From Chitinivibrionia bacterium (GTDB lineage: Bacteria; Krumholzibacteriota; Krumholzibacteriia; WVZY01): a stretch of 10,399 nt of DNA. The translations under genes and the position numbers were made by a program. Positions 1 to 6,533 of the stretch are shown here, piece after piece. Under the pieces are notes generated by a model. That model was given only the letters and a program-made list of their open reading frames with translations, did not search any database and was not told where the DNA came from. The stretch lies in the NCBI GenBank assembly GCA_016208665.1, contig JACQXT010000203.1, positions 1-10,399 of the forward strand, given 5' to 3'. Every line of letters starts with the position of its first letter. Positions within the stretch are counted from its first letter, which is position 1.

Positions 1-974
1 AAAACCACCAGACCGTAGGCCCCCCATTCCGGAGACATTCCCGATAATCTCCCGCTCAACGCCTCGGGAGAAACCCATTCCACGGGAAGCCCCTCGTCAT
101 GCAAAAGCGTCGCAAGGGGGGGACGCTCCCCGCCTCCCGCACTCTTTTTTCCGTCCACATAGAGAACCCGCAACGGGCCTTCGATCCGGATGATCCCCCC
201 CTTGCGCTGAACCGGCGTCGTCGCTCCCGCGCCTTGCAACACGGCCTCATATTGGACATAACCGGTCCCCTCTTCCCGGAGCGTGAAGGAAGTGGTCTCC
301 ACCGCCGGTGGATCCTTCCGGAGGCTCTTCCGGGCCTTGAGAACCCCGTTTCGATAGACTCCGAGTTCCCCGGTCCCCTTCCCCTCCACCGCCACCCGGA
401 TCGAGAAGGGGACCCCCGGTTGCACCGTCCCGGGAAGGCGGAGGTTTTTCAGAAACAGACCCGTTTTTCGACCCCCCAGGGGGACCCCATGGAGAACGAT
501 GCCGTCCAGGGCAAGTCGCGCCGCGGCCGCTTCCAGTTCCTCCGGCCCCCCCGTTTCACGGCCGTCGGAGAAAAAAACGACGTGCCGTTCAAATCCCTCC
601 GGGAAAAGAGAAGCCGAAAGGGAAAGGGCGCGGGCGCCATGGGTCTCCGAGCCGTCTGTCTCCCCCAGTACGGCCTTCCCCGGCCATCGGACCCCGTCGT
701 TTTCTCCAAGCCACGTCACCTGAGGCTCTTTTCCAAAAACCACGAGTCCGGCCCGGTCGCGGGAGGACATCCCCTTCATGTAGCCGATGACCAACCGTTC
801 GGCGTCTTCCCGCGCCTCGCTGGAAATACTCTCCGACCGGTCCAGGACAAAGAGGGTGCAGACCCGTGTCCCGCCGAACCATCCTCCCGGACCCTTCAAA
901 TCCGGATCCAGAAGAGCCAGGAGGAACAAGAGGATCATGATCCCTTTCAGTCCGACACCGACGAACGTTCTCAT
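1..974 (-). CDS. VWA / glutamine-amidotransferase-like membrane protein (3' end beyond window)
   Basis: This frame is open from an ATG at 974 to the window edge, giving 324 visible codons with no stop; the C-terminus lies outside. Residues 9-22 form one hydrophobic segment that should anchor the protein in the inner membrane. A von Willebrand A domain follows at about 37-165 with a complete metal-binding MIDAS: D45-x-S47-x-S49, Thr111 (in ETHGA) and D137 (in FFSDG). Residues 170-265 look like an Ig-type beta region. From about 267 (PLRVLYVDG) a class-I glutamine-amidotransferase-like Rossmann domain begins and is cut by the edge. This layout matches the large VWA/GATase1-like proteins that close MoxR-DUF58-BatA clusters; no catalytic triad can be judged here. 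The start lies 13 bases after the previous stop, with only a weak GGGG ribosome site. The role is probably as a MoxR partner in envelope assembly (inference). Confidence 0.85.
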   Translation of the reverse strand, partial: MRTFVGVGLKGIMILLFLLALLDPDLKGPGGWFGGTRVCTLFVLDRSESISSEAREDAERLVIGYMKGMSSRDRAGLVVFGKEPQVTWLGENDGVRWPGKAVLGETDGSETHGARALSLSASLFPEGFERHVVFFSDGRETGGPEELEAAAARLALDGIVLHGVPLGGRKTGLFLKNLRLPGTVQPGVPFSIRVAVEGKGTGELGVYRNGVLKARKSLRKDPPAVETTSFTLREEGTGYVQYEAVLQGAGATTPVQRKGGIIRIEGPLRVLYVDGKKSAGGGERPPLATLLHDEGLPVEWVSPEALSGRLSGMSPEWGAYGLVV

Positions 975-987
975 CGCGCACCCCGCG

Positions 988-2883
988 TCAGAGCCCCGGG
1001 GCCCGCGCCTTCGTCCCCTTTCTCCTCAACCCCCATTCCGCCAGGATCGCCCCCAGGGCCAGAACCGCCGCGAAGCTCCAGAGAGCGATCTCCTCCCCGG
1101 ACTTTCCTTCAAATCCTCTCCCCCGTTCCGCCGGGACCTTCCCCGGAAAGGGCAAAGGCCCGATGACGGATTCCTCCGGCGGAACATTGACCGCGAACCG
1201 CCACATCTCTCCTCCCTCCGGGATTTCCGAAACGCGATACACCCCCGCCCTTTCCGTATTCCCGTACCGGAATATCCCCTTCGACGGGGCGGCCCGCTCC
1301 GCCGTCCCATCGGGATTTATCACCTCGTATTCTTCGCTTTTTTCCCCCGGGAGAGCCCTCCGCCAGTAGACCGCCCCGGCATGAATCTGGTCCCCCCGGT
1401 CCCTTTCCTGGAGCCATCGGACCGCGTTGAGAAGAAAGATGGGGAAGGAAGGCCCCTCCGGAAAATCGGAATCCGAAGGCTCGAACCCCATCACCAGGGT
1501 CCTCCCCCGGGGAGATTCCTCCCCGTAGATCAATGGATAATCTCCCTCCAGCAGGATCTCCGCCCAAAGAGGGGGGGTCAGGACCGTCGTTCTTCGAACC
1601 CGCAGGGAGGCTGGTTCCACAAAGCGCATGACCGGGTGTTCTCCATTCCAGTCGGTGATCCGGATCGCCTTGCCGTCCGGGCTTGAAGCCGCCGTTCTCC
1701 CCGGCGGAGCCAGGAAGAAAACCCCTCCCCTTCCCCCGTGATCGGACGATCCCAGGGAGGTCAAGGGATACCGGTCGAGGATGACGACGTCGAACGAATC
1801 CCGGATCCCGGAAATCCTTTCATAGTTTTCCGCGGTCATGACGGTTACCTCCCAGGAAGGATTGGCCTTCAGTCCCCTTTCCAGAAGGGGGTTCCCCGGC
1901 GTGACCAGGAGAAGGGTCGCTCTTTCCCGTCGGGGTTCGATGACCCAGGCCCGGTTGTCCGCGGAGAAGGCATCCTCCCCCTGAAGCCGGACCTCGATCA
2001 CCCCGGCTTCTCCGCCCTCCGCGGTGGGATCTCGTCCTCCTTCCGAATCCGGAGGAAGCTGAAAGGTGACCGGGACTGTTTCCCCCGGAGAGAGCAGGAG
2101 ATTTTTCTCCCCAAAAAATTTTTTCCCCCGAAACGCCTCGACTCGAAGGGACGACTCCGATCCTCCCGTGTTCCGGAGAAGGGCCACGACCGCCGGCGGA
2201 TGTTCCCGAAATTCCAACGCGGTAATGGCGACGTTCCGATCCGTCCGGCCCACCGGAATCACGACCACTTCGGGATGGTCCCGGAGAATCCGGAGGGTCT
2301 CGGGAGAGGCCCCGTCCGTGAGGAGGACCACCTCTCCCCCCCCTCTCCGCCATGCCACCCCGTTTTGGACGGCGCTCAGAATCCTTCCGGGCCCATCCCC
2401 GGCCCGGAGTTCCCGGATTTTCCGGGCCGCATCTTCCCGATCCCGCAGATCTCCCGAGAAAAGAACCCGGGGAACTGCCCCAGCCGACAGGACAACAATC
2501 TCCCCTTCCTTCCAACGCTCCAGAATCTTCAATGCCTCCCGCCGGGCCAGGTCGATCCGGACCCCTTCCCTCTCCACGGTCTTCATGCCGGCCGATGTGT
2601 CGAAGATCAGAACGCTCCGGACGGAGGGATCCCCGGCAACCGTCAGCACCGGGTCCGCCAGAGCGGCGGTCAGGAGAAGGACCGCCATGGCCTGAAGGAG
2701 AAAGTGAGGGTGGGTGTAAAACCTCCTCCATCGAAACCTCCGGTCCCCGGACGCCGGAAACTCCCTCCAGAGATGCAGGGACGAGACCCGGTATGTCCGC
2801 TGCATCGGCGCCAGAAGGTGGAAGAGCGCCAGAAGAGGGAGGGCCAGGAGGAACCAGAAAGCGTTGGGATTTAAAATCTCCAT
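988..2883 (-). CDS. BatA-like membrane protein with degenerate VWA domain
   Basis: A 631-residue membrane protein. Residues 1-80 are a BatA/aerotolerance-regulator N-terminal region with two membrane segments (about 7-26 and 61-78) around a basic, WRxFP-type loop. A VWA-like fold follows at 88-205, then an Ig-like segment (about 208-300), a GATase-like Rossmann region (about 320-400), the motif region FPIFLLNAVRWL near 480-491, and a C-terminal membrane helix (about 599-618) followed by basic residues. The MIDAS is incomplete: the first motif reads D95-T-S97-A-G99 (last Ser replaced by Gly), and the usual Thr is absent around R167, although D190 (LLTDGA) is kept. Metal binding is therefore doubtful. 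The open frame continues upstream to 3444, but the start chosen is the ATG at 2883: it has GGAG six bases upstream, it begins with a classic N-terminal sequence (MEILNPNAFWFLL), and the gene then overlaps the DUF58 stop by 13 bases, implying translational coupling. Confidence 0.85.
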   Translation of the reverse strand: MEILNPNAFWFLLALPLLALFHLLAPMQRTYRVSSLHLWREFPASGDRRFRWRRFYTHPHFLLQAMAVLLLTAALADPVLTVAGDPSVRSVLIFDTSAGMKTVEREGVRIDLARREALKILERWKEGEIVVLSAGAVPRVLFSGDLRDREDAARKIRELRAGDGPGRILSAVQNGVAWRRGGGEVVLLTDGASPETLRILRDHPEVVVIPVGRTDRNVAITALEFREHPPAVVALLRNTGGSESSLRVEAFRGKKFFGEKNLLLSPGETVPVTFQLPPDSEGGRDPTAEGGEAGVIEVRLQGEDAFSADNRAWVIEPRRERATLLLVTPGNPLLERGLKANPSWEVTVMTAENYERISGIRDSFDVVILDRYPLTSLGSSDHGGRGGVFFLAPPGRTAASSPDGKAIRITDWNGEHPVMRFVEPASLRVRRTTVLTPPLWAEILLEGDYPLIYGEESPRGRTLVMGFEPSDSDFPEGPSFPIFLLNAVRWLQERDRGDQIHAGAVYWRRALPGEKSEEYEVINPDGTAERAAPSKGIFRYGNTERAGVYRVSEIPEGGEMWRFAVNVPPEESVIGPLPFPGKVPAERGRGFEGKSGEEIALWSFAAVLALGAILAEWGLRRKGTKARAPGL

Positions 2884-3094
2884 GCCCCGCTCCGCCGATA
2901 GCCGGACAGAAAATCCCAGAGGACACGATCCACGGGATGAGAAACCGGACCCTGGAAATGGAATACCCCCCGGCCGCGGCAAAATCTCTCGAGATCTTTC
3001 TGGAACGTTTCCATCTGTCGTCGATACCACGCGAGTGCGGCGGGTCCATCCTCCACCCACCGCTCCTCCCCGGTCTCCGTATCCCTCAACCGCT

Positions 3095-3103
3095 CCCCCC
3101 CCC
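3095..3103 (-). repeat. G9 homopolymer in DUF58 coding strand
   Basis: Nine consecutive G on the coding strand encode part of LLRGGERL in the C-terminal half of the DUF58 gene. The frame is intact across it in this sequence. A run of this length is prone to slippage in replication and to miscalling in sequencing. Confidence 0.8.
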
Positions 3104-3338
3104 GAAGCAGGGGAGATCGGTCCTCCGGAGCGAGAATCTGGAGGATTCCCACCTGATGCTTCCGGGACAACAACCGGAGGACCCCTTCTTCGTAACCCCC
3201 GGGAGCGAGGAGGTCGGACAGGAGGATAACCCAACCCGGCTTGAACTCCCTTCCGGCATATCGACCCAGAGACCGGCTCAGGTCGGTGGTCCCGTCCGGG
3301 AGAACCTTTTCCAGCAACCGGAAGATGCGAGTCCGCTG

Positions 3339-3341
3339 TTA
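3339..3341 (-). other. Premature in-frame TAA inside DUF58 gene
   Basis: The codon following PRRGE (residue 145) is TAA; the codons on both sides belong to one continuous DUF58 frame, so this is a nonsense lesion and not a frameshift. TAA also ends the same gene at 2871-2873, which argues against TAA being generally reassigned to sense here. Confidence 0.85.
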
Positions 3342-3772
3342 CTCTCCCCGCCGGGGGGAAACCACCTCCCGGAGATCCTCGGAAAAAAGGGAGACCCCCA
3401 CCCGGTGATGGCGGCGGGCGCCAAGGGTGACCAGTGCCGCGCACAGTTTTCTGGCCGTCGTCAGTTTCGAAGGATTCCCCAGGGACATGGAACGGCTGAC
3501 GTCCAGAAGCAGATGGATCGTCATCTCCCCCTCTTCCATGAACCGTTTCAGGTAAAGGCGATCCAGCCGGGCAAAGAGATTCCAGTCCAGGTAACGGAGG
3601 TCATCCCCGGGCTGATAGTCCCGGTATCCCACGAAATCCATCCCCTGCCCCATCCGGCGGGATCCCTGATCCCCGGTCCCTTTCCCCCCCATTCTCCGGG
3701 AGATGAACAGGGAGAGACGCTCGATCCGGCGAAGGTCCTCCTCCGTCAGAAGGGGTTCGGATTTCCCCCCGT

Positions 3773-4744
3773 TCACGAATCCACCTCCCGGAAAATTTCC
3801 TCCAGCAACCGGTCCGGCCGGACCCCCTCCATCTCCCCTTCGAAATTCAACAGGATTCGATGCCGCAGCGCCGGCAACGCCACCTCCCGAATATCCTGTT
3901 TCCCCACATGAAATCTCCCGTTCATAAGGGCCCGGGCCTTTCCCCCCAGAATCAGGCTGAGAACCCCCCGGGGACTGGCGCCGTAACGGATCACGCGCCC
4001 CCCTTCCCCACGGGGATGCCGATCAGGGTGGGTCGCCAACACCAGGGAGACGGCATATCGTTTCACCGTCTCAGAGACCAACACCTCCCGAACCAGACGC
4101 TGCAACTCCAGCAACCGCTTTCCGTCCAGGAGGGGTCGGACGGGGGGGCTTTCACGGCCGGGCCCCAGGTCCGCGATCCTCGACAGGGCCTCCTCCTTCG
4201 GGAAGGGGACAAACACATTGAAAAAAAATCGGTCCAACTGGGCCTCCGGCAGAGGATAAGTCCCTTCCATCTCGATGGGATTCTGGGTGGCCAGCACGAA
4301 GAACGGGGCTTCCATCGGGTATCGTTGACCCGATACGGTAATCTGGCGCTCCTCCATCACCTCCAGGAGGGCCGACTGTGTCTTCGGGGTCGCCCGGTTG
4401 ATCTCATCCGCCAGGACCACCTGGGAAAAGAGGGGACCTTTCTGAAACTGGAAGACCCGGTCTCCTTGAGCGTCCCTCATCAGAATTGGCGTCCCCAGGA
4501 GATCGGCCGGCATCAGGTCCGGGGTGAACTGGATCCGGGAGAAGGAGAGGGCAAGGGTCTGACTGAGAGACTTGAGGAGGTGGGTCTTCCCCACTCCAGG
4601 GACCCCTTCCAGAAGAATATGGCCGCCGGCGAGGAGCGCCGTGAGGACCTGCTCCAGCACCTCTTCATGACCGAAAAAGACCCGGGCGATCTCGGAACGA
4701 ACCTGATCCAGATCCTCCAGTGCCCGGTGGCAGGCCGCCTCCAT
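3773..4744 (-). CDS. MoxR family AAA+ ATPase
   Basis: A 323-residue AAA+ ATPase of the MoxR family, a cytosolic chaperone-like enzyme that works with VWA-domain partners. With numbering from the chosen start, Walker A is GVPGVGKT at 47-54, Walker B is VVLADEIN at 109-116, sensor 1 is ATQNP at 152-156, EAQLDRF contains the arginine-finger candidate R172, and the sensor-2 region is GASPRG at 255-260. All catalytic residues expected for hydrolysis are present. The ATG at 4744 is preferred because GGAG sits six bases upstream and it falls 13 bases after the previous stop. In-frame ATGs at 4771 and 4801 would add 9 or 19 residues and overlap the upstream gene; 4771 has AGGAGG but 12 bases away, so it remains possible. 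The stop overlaps the DUF58 start by four bases, indicating tight coupling of the pair. Confidence 0.95.
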   Translation of the reverse strand: MEAACHRALEDLDQVRSEIARVFFGHEEVLEQVLTALLAGGHILLEGVPGVGKTHLLKSLSQTLALSFSRIQFTPDLMPADLLGTPILMRDAQGDRVFQFQKGPLFSQVVLADEINRATPKTQSALLEVMEERQITVSGQRYPMEAPFFVLATQNPIEMEGTYPLPEAQLDRFFFNVFVPFPKEEALSRIADLGPGRESPPVRPLLDGKRLLELQRLVREVLVSETVKRYAVSLVLATHPDRHPRGEGGRVIRYGASPRGVLSLILGGKARALMNGRFHVGKQDIREVALPALRHRILLNFEGEMEGVRPDRLLEEIFREVDS

Positions 4745-4750
4745 GGTTTT

Positions 4751-4754
4751 CTCC
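4751..4754 (-). promoter_or_regulatory. Ribosome binding site selecting the MoxR start
   Basis: GGAG on the coding strand, six bases before the ATG at 4744 and just after the stop of the preceding gene. It favours the shorter MoxR reading over the two upstream in-frame ATGs. Confidence 0.6.
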
Positions 4755-4757
4755 GTT

Positions 4758-5882
4758 TCATCGGGATGCATCGATCCGGTCCCCCTCCTGAATGGCGTCA
4801 AAATACCGCGTCACATAGATCCGATACGCTTCCGGAAGATCCCTTCGGAGAGAAACCGGGAGGGATGCCCGGGACGAAGAACGAACCTCGGGGATCCCCC
4901 CCTTCCCGCCCTTCCCATCCTTTCCGGGAATCCACCCTTGACCGACCTTTTCCGAGTCGGCCGTCGGACCGACTCCCAAAACCGATTCTTTCCCTCCCGC
5001 CTTGACAGCCGTTCCGGAAGTCATGGAACTCCCCGTCTCTCCCCCCGGAACCCCCTTTATCCCGCGGGTCTTCAGCGCGGACGCCTCCTCCAGGAAATCT
5101 TCCTCTCCCCGCCCGCCGGCCCCCGGCTTCCCGAAGCGCGGGTCGACCTTCCCCGCGGTCTCTCCGGGTTTCCGGAGGAGGAGGTTCTCCCGCCCCTCCC
5201 CCGGAGACGAGTTCCCTTCTTCCGTCCTTCGTCCGTCCCGAACATCGGGAAGGGGGAGCGCCGCCACTCCCGGCGTTTCTCCTTCCCCGACTCTCTCGCC
5301 CCCCCGTCGGATCTCCACGGGATCCACCCCCGCCCTCCGCCCCTCCCCGGAAAAAAGTTCCCGGCTTCCCGGATGCGGAACTCCCGTGAAAGAGAAATCC
5401 CCAACCCGACCCCCACTCAGAACGATCAGGAGGAGAAGCAGGGGCCATCCCCAGAGGACCCGGGGGAAGGTGAAGGGGAACACCTGGGACGGGCGAACGG
5501 CGATCAACCGATCGGCCATCCTCCGGATCAGCGGCGGGGCCATCGGGCTCGGGCTTTCCATAAATTCCAGCGCCGTCACCAATCCCTCCCGGAGGGCAAG
5601 GCGCTCATCGACTCTTCGCGCCGTCGTCTCGATTCCGAATCCGGGGAAACGCCGTCTTCCCAGGAAGAGGGCCAGAAGCCCTCCGCCCGCCGCCGCCGCG
5701 AACCCCCACCCCCCCAGTGGACCGGAGAGAACGATGCCGGCCAGGAGGAGGGTCATTCCCCCGATCAGGAGGTGAAACGCAAAAAGTCCCAGGACCCTCC
5801 CATGGAAGGAGCGGAGCCTTCTCCGAAGAACGTCCCCCCCCGGAGGAAGGGAACGATTCAGGCCGGGACGGGAAGAGAACAT
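4758..5882 (-). CDS. Short DUF4175-like membrane protein
   Basis: A 374-residue protein with three predicted membrane helices (about 31-52, 58-76 and 141-157) in the arrangement of DUF4175-like proteins found beside MoxR clusters. Between helices 2 and 3 lies TARRVDERLALREGLVTALEF (87-107), which resembles the conserved D-x-R-x-x-L-x-x-x-x-x-TALE motif of that group. Residues 160-345 are a low-complexity, Gly/Glu/Arg/Ser-rich stretch, presumably exposed in the periplasm, where family members usually have a long coiled-coil region. The last 25 residues (LPEAYRIYVTRYFDAI) resemble the conserved Y-R-x-x-V-x-R-YF ending. DUF4175 proteins are usually two to three times longer, so this is a reduced relative. 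The ATG at 5882 lies inside the end of the ABC ATPase gene (25-base overlap) with GGAG ten bases upstream. The precise function is unknown; a structural partner of the MoxR module is inferred. Confidence 0.7.
   Translation of the reverse strand: MFSSRPGLNRSLPPGGDVLRRRLRSFHGRVLGLFAFHLLIGGMTLLLAGIVLSGPLGGWGFAAAAGGGLLALFLGRRRFPGFGIETTARRVDERLALREGLVTALEFMESPSPMAPPLIRRMADRLIAVRPSQVFPFTFPRVLWGWPLLLLLIVLSGGRVGDFSFTGVPHPGSRELFSGEGRRAGVDPVEIRRGGERVGEGETPGVAALPLPDVRDGRRTEEGNSSPGEGRENLLLRKPGETAGKVDPRFGKPGAGGRGEEDFLEEASALKTRGIKGVPGGETGSSMTSGTAVKAGGKESVLGVGPTADSEKVGQGWIPGKDGKGGKGGIPEVRSSSRASLPVSLRRDLPEAYRIYVTRYFDAIQEGDRIDASR
5834..5841 (-). repeat. G8 homopolymer near the 5' end of the DUF4175-like gene
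   Basis: Eight consecutive G on the coding strand encode PGG at about residues 14-16, just after the start codon. The frame is open here, but slippage at this spot would abolish nearly the whole protein. Confidence 0.75.
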
Positions 5883-6530
5883 GGTTTTAGTTCTCCGCTC
5901 CGCAACACCACCGCCCGGTCATAGAGAATCTCCCTTCCCGCCCCGAGATCCGAGGCGGAAGCGGCGCTCCCCACGAGAGCCACCCCGGAGAGACGGAGTT
6001 CCCGCAGAAACGCCAACACCCGCCCCCTTCCCGTATCATCCAGTCCGGAAAGGGGGGTATCGAGGATCAGGACCTTCGGGTGATGGAGGACGCTCCGGGC
6101 GATGGAAACCCGCTTCCGGACCCCCGGGGAGAGCCCGGTCAACGGCGAGGACAGGGCCCCTTCCAACCCCAGTTTCCGAAGAATCTCCCGGTGGCTCGCC
6201 GTCCCGAGCGACGGACGGTTCCATTCCATAACACCGGGCAAAGAGGCCCAAGTATTCCGCCACGGAAACCCCCGCCATCGTCGGAATCTCCTCCGGGACG
6301 AATCCAACCGATGAACGGACCGTTTCGGGGAACCTCAGGGCATCCCTCCCCTGAAGGAAAAGTCCTCCGGCGTAGGGACGCCGAATCGTAGCCAGAATCT
6401 CCAGCAGCAGGGTCTTTCCCGATCCGTTGTCCCCCAGGATGCCAAGACACTCCCCTTCCCCAACCCGAAGAGAGAGGCCGGCCAGCACCCCGCCGCCCGC
6501 CGGATAAACGATCCCCTCCGCCAGGATCAT
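5858..6530 (-). pseudogene. ABC transporter ATPase, frameshifted and catalytically degenerate
   Basis: The ATG at 6530 has GGAG six bases upstream and lies three bases after the previous stop. The first frame encodes Walker A GDNGSGKT (33-40), the PEE Q-loop form common in ABC-2 ATPases, and EYLGLFARCYGMEP, then loses homology near 6215. The +1 frame resumes with SLGTASHREILRKLG and runs through the signature region, Walker B and D-loop to a TGA at 5858. Removing one copy of a tandem ACGG at 6211-6218 restores a 222-residue ATPase. Beyond the shift, motifs are unusual: the signature is LSPGV and not LSGGQ, Walker B reads LILDT (Thr157 in place of the catalytic Glu), and the H-loop position is Ala188. 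Hydrolysis would be impaired even with the frame repaired. It is probably the partner of the ABC-2 permease at 8572-9387. I call it a probable pseudogene, unless the shift is a sequence error. Confidence 0.85.
6210..6218 (-). repeat. 4-base tandem duplication at the ABC ATPase frameshift
   Basis: The plus strand reads gacggacgg, period 4 (coding strand CCGTCCGTC). Deleting one unit gives GAA CCG TCG CTC GGG, which joins the two halves of the ATPase in one frame as EPSLG. This is the simplest explanation of the +1 shift; a single-base insertion nearby is the alternative. Confidence 0.75.
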
Positions 6531-6533
6531 CGG

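Larger units (their letters stand above)
2871..3776 (-). pseudogene. DUF58 family protein interrupted by an in-frame TAA
   Basis: Start is GTG at 3776, overlapping the MoxR stop by four bases (GTGA), with GGGAGG seven bases upstream. Reading through gives 302 codons including the end stop, the normal DUF58 length. Residues 44-80 carry the family hallmark: G-x-(D/E)F-x-x-x-R-x-Y-x-x-GDDLRYLDWN, then AR and KRF. A VWA-like segment follows with D92-V-S94-R-S96. After PRRGE (residue 145) a TAA occurs at 3339-3341. The same frame then continues with a recognisable C-terminal half (RLLEKVLPDGTTDL, GWVILLSDLL) to a TAA at 2871. Only one base change is needed to restore it. There is no in-frame ATG soon after the stop; the nearest alternative start is a TTG at 3317 without a ribosome site, so re-initiation looks poor. 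DUF58 proteins act beside MoxR ATPases as membrane or chaperone partners. The break could be a real null allele, readthrough or a sequence error. Confidence 0.85.

Noticed and set aside
589..981. 130-residue minus-strand frame starting at GTG 981
   Set aside because: Out of frame with the VWA gene that starts at 974, and lacks VWA motifs; a shadow.
1738..2874. 378-residue plus-strand open frame
   Set aside because: Antisense to the well-supported BatA-like gene; composition is Pro/Gly/Arg-rich with no domain.
1820..3049. 409-residue minus-strand frame
   Set aside because: Gly/Arg/Ser-rich alternative frame of the BatA-like and DUF58 genes; no recognisable domain.
2352..3911. 519-residue open frame on the plus strand
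   Set aside because: It lies opposite the DUF58 and BatA-like genes, is Pro/Arg/Ser-rich without recognisable motifs, and arises from the GC-rich, stop-poor antisense strand.
3860..5924. Two long plus-strand frames opposite MoxR and the DUF4175-like gene
   Set aside because: Antisense shadows of strongly motif-supported genes; no ribosome-site or domain support.
6205..6225. Programmed +1 frameshift in the ABC ATPase
   Set aside because: There is no stop or rare-codon slip site at the junction, and a tandem duplication explains the shift more simply.
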